Source of the DNA: Patagioenas fasciata
Lineage: Eukaryota > Chordata > Aves > Columbiformes > Columbidae
Assembly (NCBI RefSeq): GCF_037038585.1
Contig: NC_092541.1
Coordinates: forward strand, 3,097,445 to 3,161,444
Direction: 5' to 3'
DNA: 64,000 nucleotides
Part shown: positions 27,247-37,539 of the stretch, piece by piece
Layout: every line of letters begins with the position of its first letter
Position numbering within the stretch: the stretch's first letter is position 1
Position numbers and translations under genes: made by a program
The notes under the pieces: generated by a model
What the model was told of the DNA's origin: nothing
Database searches by the model: none
What the model saw: only the letters and a program-made list of their open reading frames with translations

Positions 27247-29475
27247 AGCTGCGCTGCCCGCGGGATGTTCTGTCTTCACCCTCTCACGCACCCCGGACAG
27301 ACTCAACCCAACCAGGGCCAGGGCGGAGAGAACTGTGGGATGTTCTGTCTCCTCGTGCTGCTCTGGTGAATAACGCTGAGCGAGACTTCACGTGAGACAA
27401 AGCCGAGCTTGTGGCAGGCTACTCTTCAAAGGTACTGACTACCCTAGAAAGCCGGAGCATGTGGCATCAGGTTATTTTTTTGGGAAACACCTACACTGGT
27501 TGGTTTTTTTTCTTCTTTTTTTTTTTCCCTCCATTTGATTAAAGAATGAGATCTCGACTGCAAATCCTCTTGACAGCTTTTCTGTTGCTAGACAGCGAGC
27601 CCTTCCCTGGGGCCGCGCAAGGAGCTGCGGGAGCCTGCGATGAGCCCAGGCTGCGATGGCGCCCACGCAGAGCCTTTTTGTGCGGGTGGGGAGAGCCAGG
27701 GCCTCGCTGCTCCGGGGAGCCCACCCAGCCCATGTCGTTCTTCTAGACGCTGTTCTAGACAGACCAAAGATCGGGAGCAGTGCTGGAGTCTGGGCTCCTC
27801 TCCGAAAGCTTTCCTGGAGCCTTTGTCCACTGAGACTCCAGGTGCAAAATGGTGGATGAAAAGTGGAAACTGCAAGAATCCCTGAATGCAGTGCAGGTGT
27901 GTTTGTCCTGGCCTTGTGGGGAAAGGAGGGCGAGCAAATCATTGATCACAGATGGGGTAGCACTTAAAAATAAGTCTAGTTTAAGTATTATATTTTTAAG
28001 GTGTTGATTCGAGTTTAGCATTCTGGAAAGATTTTGTTCTGGCTGCTCTGAACGGAGCTGTTTTGTTGCCTCGACTGAAGTGCTCTTTGCTTGCCACCCG
28101 GGCAGTGGAGTATTTGATGTTCCTCCCTCCTGCCGCCCTGATCCACCAGAATGAAGCGCTAGAACAGGGGCGATTCTAGTGAAGGAAGCCAGTTTGTGGG
28201 TGCAGTTCTGCAGAGCCGTGCGCCTCGGTACCCACAAATTCCTTTGCCAAACTTGGCCGAGTGAAACGTGTAACACCCGAGTGCTTTGACCGATTCACGC
28301 CGCAGCTTTTTGCGGGGAGCGAAGAGGCGGCTGCGGGTGCCGCCGCACCCAGGACGTGTTCGGTGTAACCCGGGTGGAGGCGAAACACCCGGTTTCCCCA
28401 TGTAAAGGAGCCTGGTGAAGACTCAATGGAGCAGCAGAATGTTTGTTGATAAAGAGCTTAATCTATATATTTTTTTTTCAGTTATTTTTATGGGAGCTTC
28501 AATAGCACAGAGTTGCACATTGTCCCAGGCCCTCTCCCAGTTTCTGTGACACCTTCCCACCAGCTCGGCCCCATTTCCGACTTTCGATGGCGGGAGAATT
28601 CCCAACGCGGTCACCTTGGTTCTGACAACAGTGCAGGCCGGAGGGGCCGAAAGCCCCGCTGTGTGTGGGACAGGACGGCAATGCCCCCACGGCTCCGAAG
28701 GACCTTCAGTCTCTGAGATTCCCACCTGTCTCGCAGAACCCCGGAGCCTGCGCTGCTGCGGCCACGGCGCTGAAACCTGCAGACATTTCTGAATTGTGAA
28801 GGTGCCACTTAACTTGGGAACCTTTCTTCCCTTTAGTGAGCAAACGCCCCTGGGTCTGTCATTGGCTTTAGACTTAAACTCTGTCTTCCCTCAAGGGAAA
28901 GCTGAACTTACGTAGGACTCACTCACCATCTATACACCAGATGAGAGGGAATAAAGCGGGTTTCACCCTGACACGAGGTCTGGGGGGGACAGTGGGGTCT
29001 CCTGAGAAGCCATGAACTGTGTGCTGTGTCACCGCCTCTCTAATCCCATTGTAAATGTCACATTTGTCACCGTTCGGTAGCGTTGCGGGTGGAGCTGTGA
29101 CGCCGCTGCCTGCAGGCGGAGCTGGTTCTGAAATGTGTCTGTGATGCATGTGGCGTTACCATCCAGCGACCCGACGGAACAAGAAAATGCCTTATTGTGG
29201 ACACTATTCACATCACGCGCATGTGGCTGTAACCGAATTAGTTCTCTAGCTCTGGTGTCGTCTGTCCTGCCATTTCCGAATGTTTCCATTTCAAAGTGAC
29301 AATCCTCCAATGACTGCTCTAGGCAGAGATGTTTTAGCGAGAGATTTTTAGACCTAATTGAGTTGAAAATATATGCACAAGAGTCACTCTAAGATACCTT
29401 GTTTATATACTATTGTACATAAGATCTTTTCTTTTTTTTTTTCTTTTTGTGCAATAAAGTTTGTTTTGGCAGAAT
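27247..29475 (+). other. UBE2Z: UBE2Z 3' UTR
   Basis: After the stop codon there is no further exon up to the plus-strand AATAAA at 29453-29458, which is followed by a GT-rich stretch. An ATTAAA at 27538-27543 may give a shorter transcript. Open frames in this stretch lack splice support. A UTR of about 2.2 kb is inferred. Confidence 0.6.
29453..29458 (+). terminator. UBE2Z: UBE2Z distal poly(A) signal
   Basis: AATAAA after a T-rich run and before TTTGTTTTGG. It lies about 290 bases from the SNF8 poly(A) signal on the other strand, so the two genes end tail to tail. Confidence 0.6.
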
Positions 29476-29747
29476 CCAGCCTGTGCTGCTCCTTAGTGGA
29501 ACAACGACTCGCTCAGAGCAGAGAGGACAACAGGACAGTTTCTCAGTGTCGCTGCTGCTGCCACAGCTGCAGCCCCAGATAGTGCAATTGCAAGAGCAGC
29601 TCAGGTCGTTTGCCTCTTGCTGGGACAAGGTCATTAGTTGTTTGTAATGGTAAGTGGCATTTCCACCCACAACAGAGAAAATTCAGAGCCAAGCGAGTAC
29701 GAATCAGTCCTATTAAACCTTCCAAGCTAGACACTTTTTACAAAACA

Positions 29748-29753
29748 TTTATT
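29748..29753 (-). terminator. SNF8: SNF8 poly(A) signal
   Basis: TTTATT on the plus strand is AATAAA for SNF8, about 65 bases past the stop codon at 29817. Confidence 0.75.
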
Positions 29754-29816
29754 TCAAGTCTGCTGTCCCTGTTGCAGCTGATACCTCGCAGGCAGGGCTG
29801 TAGGAGTACAGAGCAG

Positions 29817-32477
29817 TCACGGAATCGCCTCCTTGGCCTCCTCCGGAGTGATTTCCTGGGCGTACAGCTCCGTGAAGAGCGCAGGCAGCCAGTACTGAGC
29901 TTCTCCCTCTGCCTGCGTGTCCAGCCAGGCCATTCCCTCCTTCAGCAGGTGTTCCTGCACAAACAGAGCGGAAACCGTGAGCAAAACCTAATGGCTGGGA
30001 AGCCGTTCACAACACAGGCCTGAGCCCACCTTCACTCCAGGGCAAGGGAGGGCATAGAGGTTGGGCTGCAATAATTTTTAGTGTGTCCACAGCCCCCGGT
30101 CTCCCAGCTGGCGCAGGATCCCCCGCGCTGCTGCGCTAACGCAGCCCCTGAACTCGCTGCACACAAGCGACCCTCGTACGTACCAGCACTTGCTTTGCAC
30201 GTTCCGTCTCCCACTTCAGGCTGGACCTGATCTCACTGACCGTTACGTAGCCCTTTTTCTGAAACGAGAGGAAAAATACCGTGTGCTTATAGGTGAGACT
30301 TAAGTCCATAGTTTAGAAGAGTGTGGACAGTTTTGCCTTCAGGTCTGGCCTAATCACAGCTCCCCGTCACAGAAGCAATAAGGTTCTTTCAAGGTGGTTG
30401 TACTTTAAAACCTCCTGGCTCGGTACCTCTGCCAGCTGCAGGACGACAGTGTGATCCATGTTCAGTTCGGCGGGCACAGACTGGATCAGGTACGTTCCCC
30501 CGACAGGGATGATCCCAAAGCCACTCCCTAAGACCTTCAGTTTCTTGATGGCCCGCAGGAGATCGTCCCTGCGGAGCAGAGGGACACGTATCAGGCTGTC
30601 AAGCGGGAGCCGCTCCCCAGCCGCACGCTGTGCTCTGCAATGAGGGACACTTGACGTGCAGAAGCTACGAGCAGGAGCAGCTCCTTGGAGCTTGCTGTGG
30701 TTTCAGGTAATCAACAGCTGAACAAGTGTTGATAGCGCAATTTAGAATTAGTTTGTGTGTCTGTGCCCCCTTCGGAAGTGCAGACCTATGCTAGAGACAC
30801 ACTTGTAGCACCTAAGCTGCAAGTGCTTAACTTGTAAGATTCACCCCCAATTAGCAGTGAGCTGTGTCCTGACACCCGCTCCTGCAGGACGCGTCTCAGC
30901 CCCTTCCCCACAGCTCCGGAGACCGCGGCAGCGAGTTGGGTTTGCGGGGAACCCATTGTCTCCAGCTCAAGGCAACAGCCCTTTGTGCCTCAGGGCTCCC
31001 AGAGCACAGCGCTGCTTTCTGCAACGTCATTAGTTGTGGGTTAATTGTGGATCACGTGTACGTGGCTCCATTGCTGGAGGTCACATTTGGAGCCCAGTCA
31101 GCCCTTTTCTTCCCCAAATGCCACTCGATTCCCTGTCCCAGACAGACACTCACTGGCTGACGTCCTGAGCAAACTTCCCCCGGCCCTTCAGCACCTGCTG
31201 GTGAAGTTCTTCCAGCATTATCAGCCCTAGGAGTGGACAAAAGGGGACAGCGAAGCGTCACTGCACAGCAACATCACTCCAGCTGCACCTAAGGTCCTTT
31301 GTGCGTTTGCCACCGGGGAGTAGCTGTAACCTTGTACAAACAGAACGAGCTTTTGGGGGCAATAAAGACAAAACTGCCATCTCAGTATTTTGTGAAATCT
31401 ACTACAGAACGTTCCACTGAGCGACACGACTCGTTCTTCCCTGGGAACGCTGCCCTCCTGTTTGCTGCAGCCCCTGGAAATCAGCCTGGGGAGTCCTCAC
31501 CTCCGTTCCTGTGCTTCAGAGCCAGGCAAACCTCAACAATCTGAACCCCCAGCTCGTAGTAAAAGTCTCCAACTCCGAGCATCTCTGACCAGAATCCTTT
31601 CCCAGCTGTGAAGAGAGAAAGGGGAAAGTGAGCGGGCCTGAAGAGCTGCTGGTGCGAAGCCGTGAGGAGACTCCGATCTGTCAAACAAGTCTCCGGTTTG
31701 GCTAACTTCGCCTGTTCCCCCGCCCCGCTTTCAGTAAATAACACCCAGAGGGACATCACACCGATCCACAAGCCCCAAGAATCGAAACAGCACCAGCTCT
31801 GCCCGGGGAAGCTGCAGCTGACGAAGCCGCGGTCGTTAACCCGGCGCCTGCTCCTCACATGCCAAGGGATCCACGCCGATGGTCGCGCACATGTCCTGGA
31901 ACTGCACCCGGAACGCGGGGTTTTTACGGATCTCCTGCTTGTGTTTGCTGGCAAATTCTTCTAAGTTGGTCTTAAACATGTCCAGCTGCTTGGACATCTG
32001 GAAGAGAATCGCAGAGAGGTGTTTGTGTCTCAGGGCTTATTTAACGCTGATTTTCCATAGGGAAAGGCACTAAGAGAGCAGAGTCCTCAGGAAGCGCTCG
32101 GGCAGCAAACGCCGCAGCGCCGTCCCCAGCGCTCGGGGCCGACACCCGGGACACGGCGGAGGGGAAACGCGCCCGGGTTTGGTGCGGGGCTCCCCCGCAC
32201 CGCTCACCCACCTGTGCCAGCTGGTCCTCGGCCAGGACCGTGCCGCGCTCCTTGTACTTGGCCTGCGGGGGAAAACACGGGGCTGGCGCCGGTACCGCGG
32301 GAGGAGGGAGCTGCTCCCCGGGAGCTCGGGGCTCCCCCCACCCGAGCTCGGTGGGGTCCGGCACGCTCCCACGGGCCCGGTACATCCCAGTTCCCACCCC
32401 CCGGGTCCCGGTGCCCCCATCACCTCCGCGAGTTTCTTCTTGGCGATGGCGCCCGCGCCCACTCCCCGCCGGTGCAT
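29817..32477 (-). CDS. SNF8: SNF8 (VPS22/EAP30), ESCRT-II subunit
   Basis: Eight coding exons: 32477-32424, 32262-32212, 31997-31859, 31605-31501, 31226-31154, 30568-30427, 30258-30184, 29954-29817. They encode 258 residues, the same length as human. The start [18 protein letters not shown] is the family start. An N-terminal helical region (about 1-60, with [16 protein letters not shown]) is followed by two winged-helix domains: the first contains [19 protein letters not shown], the second [19 protein letters not shown]. The protein ends EEAKEAIP (human EEAREALP). In ESCRT-II, SNF8 pairs with VPS36 and binds VPS25 to sort ubiquitinated cargo into multivesicular bodies. All introns are GT-AG, and the third donor is GCAT|gtgagg. 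Nothing is broken. Confidence 0.97.
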
Positions 32478-32570
32478 CCCGGCGCCACCGCCCGGCGCGG
32501 TCCGCTGACGTCATCACCCCGCGCCGGGCGGCGCTGACGCACAGGGGGTGGTTCCGCCCCCCCCGCGTGA
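32424..32570. promoter_or_regulatory. SNF8: SNF8 CpG promoter with a CRE
   Basis: A CpG-rich stretch spans SNF8 exon 1 and its upstream side. A full palindromic cAMP response element, TGACGTCA, lies at 32506-32513, about 30 bases before the start codon. ATF/CREB binding is inferred from the motif alone. Confidence 0.65.
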
Positions 32571-32704
32571 CGGGGACACCCGGGTCACCCCCGGGGGACA
32601 CCGGGGACGATGGGGGTGGGGGCGAGGCTCTGCGGGGGTCGGGTCCTCTCTGGGGGGTCAGGAGGGAGCGGGGTCTCAGGGCTCCTCTGAGCCAGGGTTG
32701 TGTC

Positions 32705-32950
32705 CCCCAGCCCAGGCTGGACCCCCCCCAAACCAGGACCCCGTCTCCCAGCCCAGGCTGGACATCCCCAAACCAGGACCCCGTCCCCCAGCCCAGGCTG
32801 GACCCCCCCAAACCAGGACCCCGTCTCCCAGCCCAGGCTGGACATCCCCAAACCAGGACCCCGTTCCCCCAGCCCAGGCTGGACCCCCCCCAAACCAGGA
32901 CCCTATCCCCCAGCCCAGGCTGGACCCCCTTCCAAACCAGGACTCCCAAG
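32705..32950. repeat. minisatellite, about six 40-bp units
   Basis: Units share CCCAGCCCAGGCTGGAC followed by a C-run or CATCCCC and AAACCAGGACCCC. The first four units alternate between the two variants, so an 80-bp dimer seems to have been copied. The array starts about 230 bases upstream of the SNF8 start codon. It accounts for the long open frames on both strands here. Confidence 0.9.
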
Positions 32951-34194
32951 CCAGGACCCCCCGGCCGATGCCAACATCTGTTTTTAAGCCACCACCCAGT
33001 GTTGGGTCCCAAACTCCCAAAACCCCCCAAACCGGGATAACTCGGGCGGTGGGTTCACTGACTCCCCCGTGGCTCCTGTGAGCCTGGTGTGCAAGGACAC
33101 TTTGGTTTTAGAGATTTACTGATACCTTACAGTTCATCCCGAAATCACGACTCCGAGTCTGATTTCAGCTTCAAACTAAACTTTATTTATACAGCAAAGC
33201 AGACGCTGTGCGCCGAGCAGGGAATGTCAGACCGTCCTCCGCGGCGTCTGAGGTGACGGGAGCTCCGGGGGTCACACGGTCCTGCCAGAGCAGAGGGGAC
33301 AAAGCCATCAGTCCCTGCGGTGCTGCGCTGAGCGCTCTACATCTGGTTCTTGCAGCAAACAGGTCAGTTCTTCCATTCTCTGCCCCCCGGCACCCGCAGA
33401 CCCGTTTGGACAGCAAGGCGGGGGCCAAGGTTGGGATCTCATCGTAAGTATCTTCAACTTTGGCAAAAAAATCAGCAACTGGTGAGAGGCAAGAGGTGCA
33501 AAGAAGCGTTTCTCCACAGGACAGGCTGCAGACGAGCTCAGCAGTCACTTGTGTTCTCTGGCTGCTCAGCTCACCGACCAAACCGTGTGGAATTGTCCAG
33601 AGCGCAGAGCTGCCTCTTATTTCCAACCTACATTTATTCATGGCCAGTTCATCCCTGTCTGTGCTTCTGCCAACTTCTGCCATGAGCATGAGCAGCTCTT
33701 TTCTCGCTCTGTTTTGTTACAGATGGTGACTTTTCTCTCAGCCTGAGCACTGGATGGGCTCGCCCTTCCCTTGAGCCTCCCTGGGGCCCTTCCCTGCACC
33801 TTTTGCATCCCAGTTTCTTGTGTTTCTCTCCAAACGCCTTTCACAGCAGTGTGCAACGCACAGAAAATGTATTTCCTGTCGATGGTTTGGTGAACACCTC
33901 CTTCTCTCATTAAAGAGGAGAAAAGGATTTACTGACCTCCCTTCTCCAGACAGTAAGTTTTTGAAATGTGTCTTCCCCCACCTGTGTTGTAGGAATGGTC
34001 TCAAGATGCTTGTGCAGAACCAACCTCTGGGCAGAGCTCTTAACTCTGCAGCCCGGTCCAGCCGCACTGCACGGGAACTCCCGGTGGTCACCTCAGAAAT
34101 GCTGAACTCATGGGCTGAGCACCACAGCGAGTGCGGCTGGGGACAGGGAAGGATCTGGGGACGCTTGTGACAATGGGACAGGTGGATCAGCCAC
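32951..34194. other. SNF8-GIP spacer, including probable GIP 3' UTR
   Basis: No exon is confirmed here. Minus-strand poly(A) candidates for GIP lie at 33633-33638 and 33182-33187 (AATAAA read on the minus strand). An ATG-initiated minus-strand frame of 168 codons (33689-33183) ends with its stop codon inside the second signal. It resembles no family I know and is probably UTR sequence. Confidence 0.4.
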
Positions 34195-35868
34195 TCACAT
34201 GTCTCTGCAGAGACCAGTCGACATCAGCCACGTCAGAAACTCGGGGGTCAAAATGTCCTTCAGACCTTCCAAGCCCTCCAGAGAAGTAAAACTGCAAGAA
34301 ATGGGCCGTAAACTCCCAATGAAAGTCTTTGTTTCCAAGAAGGACTTTCCCCTGCAAGTCGCATTTTTATTTGTAATTAATGGAAACACTGGAAAACCTT
34401 TTAATCAAGCTGATTAATCTCCAGCATCAGAAGTTTCCCTTCCCTCCCCAGCACAGGCTGGATGGATGTGTCAAGAGCAATTCGGGGCGCTGGCTTTTAA
34501 TGAGCCCGTTCTGGCTTTCGCAAAGGCAAAAATGACCCCAATTGTCTATATTTTTGAAATTAGTATTTTGTGAGAAATTTCAAGGTTAGAGAGGCTTCTT
34601 TTGGCCCTTTTCTTCTCCTCCCTCATGAGACAGGATTGCACAATGTGAAGATTTCCTTTCGAATTAAAATCCACTCATGTTCCCGTGCGACATGGTTACC
34701 ATCTCGACCCACCCCAAAATTTTCCTGCCAGTGTTGAACCCTCGGGGGCCTCGTCCCTCCCCAAACCCCCATTCCCCTCACCTGGGGTTCTCCCGGGCCC
34801 TCAGCAGCCAGGGGAGCAGATCTTTGTGCTCCTGGGTGCCCAGGTCCCACCTCTGCCCGTTCGCCGCCACCACTTGCGGCTCCGCTTCTCTCTTGTAGGG
34901 CTCGATGATGTTGCTGGAAAAGCCAAACGGGGTGAGCTCAGGGCAGGTGCCGCCAGATGGAGCCAAAATGCAGCTTTTCCACCTAAAACCGGCTCCCCCA
35001 CCTCGCCCCATCCAGCAGCCCGAGGAGAAGGCGCTTTGGCCGGGGACAGGGATGGTCGTGCCCTGAGCCGACAGACCAGAAACGTTGCTGGGACTTAGAA
35101 AATAGAAAGAAAAGAAAACCCGACTCTGCCGACAGCTCCGAGCGCCCCACGTCGCACGCTTACTCGCTTTTCTTCTCCCGCCTGGCCAGCAACCACTCCA
35201 CGAAGTTCTTCTTCAGCATGGTGTCCATAGTGCGGCTGTAGTCACTGGCCAGGGTGGCCTCTGAGTAGCGTCTGTGCACTGGTCTGGCACTGGGAGCACT
35301 GGTGAGAGCACAGAGAGGGTGCAAAGGGTCTCAGGGCTGATCTGTTTTTAGCACTAACAGATATTCCTGGGTGTAGCTGGAAATTTTGCGGCGGCAAAGA
35401 GGGAAAGTTTTTGTTCTACGCCTGTTCTGTGGTCAGGTTTTCAGAAGCTTCCAGATACTGGGTGCCCACCAGCCTCATTCGTGGGAGATGGTTGAATCTT
35501 GTTGCTAGTTCTGAGTCAACCTCCTCCTCTGGTTGGGTTCCAACCGGTCCCTCCCAACTACACCGTGAAATCTGGGGAGTTCCTGGCTCTGCCTCAAAGG
35601 CTCCAGGCTTTGGGTTGATATCTCCCGTATCACCTGCTCATCTCCGCACGCCTGGCTGCCTCTCTTATCCGAGATCCACCCCAGGACTCGTGTTCTCACC
35701 CACTTACCGAGACACCAATGGAAAACGTCAATTTGCCTCTGGCAGGGAGCTGGAAAAGACTCAAAATCCACCGTGAGCTTTCCAAAACACTTACCCCGAG
35801 ACGTTGTCTTCCATCAGAACGAAGCCCAGAGAAGCGAGGAGCAGAGACAGGACTTTGACAGACAGCAT
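34195..35868 (-). CDS. GIP: GIP, glucose-dependent insulinotropic polypeptide precursor
   Basis: Coding exons 35868-35795, 35298-35164, 34913-34782 and 34291-34195 give 145 residues (human 153). The start is the only ATG before the hydrophobic signal LSVKVLSLLLASLGFVLM. After a short propeptide ending HRR, the hormone begins at Tyr36 (YSEATLASDYSRTMDTML), with the glucagon-family core KKNFVEWLLARREKK. A Lys-Arg site at 77-78 would release a peptide of about 41 residues, NIIEPY at its end. The C-terminal propeptide ends LTPEFLTWLMSTGLCRDM and matches the same region of mammalian proGIP. GIP is secreted by enteroendocrine K cells and acts on GIPR to boost insulin release. The hormone carries Ser at position 2 where human has Ala. 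The order SNF8-GIP-IGF2BP1 is as in human. Confidence 0.95.
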
Positions 35869-37419
35869 GTTCTTGGCCAGTTTCTCTGTCCCAAGGCGAA
35901 GGACGGTGCAGATGTCTGGCCGCTGTGGCACAGGGGACAGGGGTGACCCGTGGTGGTTGGGCACGTGTCGATGCTTGTAACCGCGTTTCCTCGGCTGCGC
36001 GGAGCAGCCGGCTCCGACCCGCAAACCTCCCCGTTAAATCACTCGTTCAATGCCAATGCTCTTTCCCACCCTGGTGGTTTTAACGTCGGCTCCCTGCACT
36101 CTTATTGTAAAGAACTCATTGTGGGGCACGCGCTTTGTCCTCCTGGGTTTACGAGCTGACCCTGGGGGTGCCTCATTGTGCCTGGAGGGTGGGCTCAGTC
36201 CCAGCCTGATGGGACCAGGGCTGGATCGAGCAGTTCAGCCACATCCACGTGTCCCACACTGAGATTTGGGATCCTGAGCCGATTTCTGGGAGCTGTTCTG
36301 TCAGGACAGATGGTGCCTGACAGGGACTGGAGCCACAGGCAGGAATATCAGTTATGAAATAACCCATGGACAGTGATGGATTCCAAGATTTATTGGTTTC
36401 AAGCTGTTCCTGGTCCTCATGTCCAGAGCTCAGCCCAACAGCCCTCGGACATCTTAGCTCTTTTAATTACTATTCCAGCCCTGCAAACTCTGTACAAAAA
36501 TGTGTTTGATCACAGCTCACAGGCAGATTTTGCCGTCCCTCACCTCAGTCTTCATTAGAGCTGTTTGCAAAGGAGCTGCTGCCAACAGGGGCGACACGGG
36601 AACAAAACCAAAGGAGCAGCTCCAGATTGGGTATCCCCCCCTTCAGAAACATCCTCACACCGTGGCAGAGCTTCACTCCTGAGTTACCGGTACCCTCACA
36701 ACACCCCAGTTATTGTTTAAGAAAGAGCGAGAATTTGGAAATTAGGATGTTGCTTGCAATTGTGGCATTTGGTATTTCTGGAAAATTGTGACATCTTTTA
36801 CAAGCATTGTCAGCCCTCCCTGTTACGTGAGAAAGATACTGAACATGATCTCAGATGCCCCAAGTTCTGAGCGCTCTCAAAAGCAAAGGTGTAACACTCA
36901 ACACTGGCAAAAGCCCCCAAATATGAAGCGCTAAAGCAATAAAAGACAAATAGTGTTAACAGTGGAAGTGAATTCCATTGTATAGAAAGATGAGGAATAT
37001 TTTAAATGAGAACAGAGGATAATGATTAAATAACAGAGGTTTTCCCTCCTATTTGCTTTTCATTTCATATATTGGTGGTATAACTGCAGCAATGACGATG
37101 GATCTGAAAGCGGCCACGTTATGCAAGAATATTGCTCTACTTCAGGTATTTAGGAGAGGAAATGCATTGTAGCCTTAATTTTAAGGAAGGGCAGCGCTCC
37201 TCTACAGAATCCACCCGAACAGGGAGGAAGAGCAGCCCAAAGCTGGGCAGGAAACAGCAAATCCTGCAGCACTTTGGGAAGAGCTCAGCCCAGGGTGGTC
37301 CTGCTCTGTTGGGGCTCCTGCCTGACGCTCACACTTGTTCACCCCACTGTTATCTTAGGAGAATATAACCTTATATTAAAGAAGTAGTTCAAAAGAGAGA
37401 GTGCCATAGAGCTTCTTAC

Positions 37420-37530
37420 CTTCCTCCTCTCTGCTGCCCCGAGGGCTCCAGCAGGTTCTGCTGCTGGGGGGACCTGTGGGGCTTTTGTAGCGTTGGCTCT
37501 GCAGGACCAAACCCTCTGCTGGGCGTAAAC
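37420..37530 (-). promoter_or_regulatory. GIP: likely GIP leader exon and TATA-like promoter
   Basis: The GIP start codon lies in an exon that begins at 35922 after a pyrimidine-rich tract and cacag, so a non-coding exon is expected upstream. The best minus-strand donor is AGGAAG|gtaagaag, with exon end at 37420. About 60-70 bases further upstream is a TATA-like CTACAAAAG (37482-37490), which would start transcription near 37455. Human GIP also has a non-coding first exon and a TATA-type promoter. This is inferred from motifs only. Confidence 0.4.
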
Positions 37531-37539
37531 AGGAATCAA

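Noticed and set aside
32041-33040. Open frames of 266-329 codons over SNF8 exon 1 and the nearby repeats
   Set aside because: They join SNF8 exons, introns and minisatellite in one frame. The real SNF8 reading follows splice sites and matches the family.
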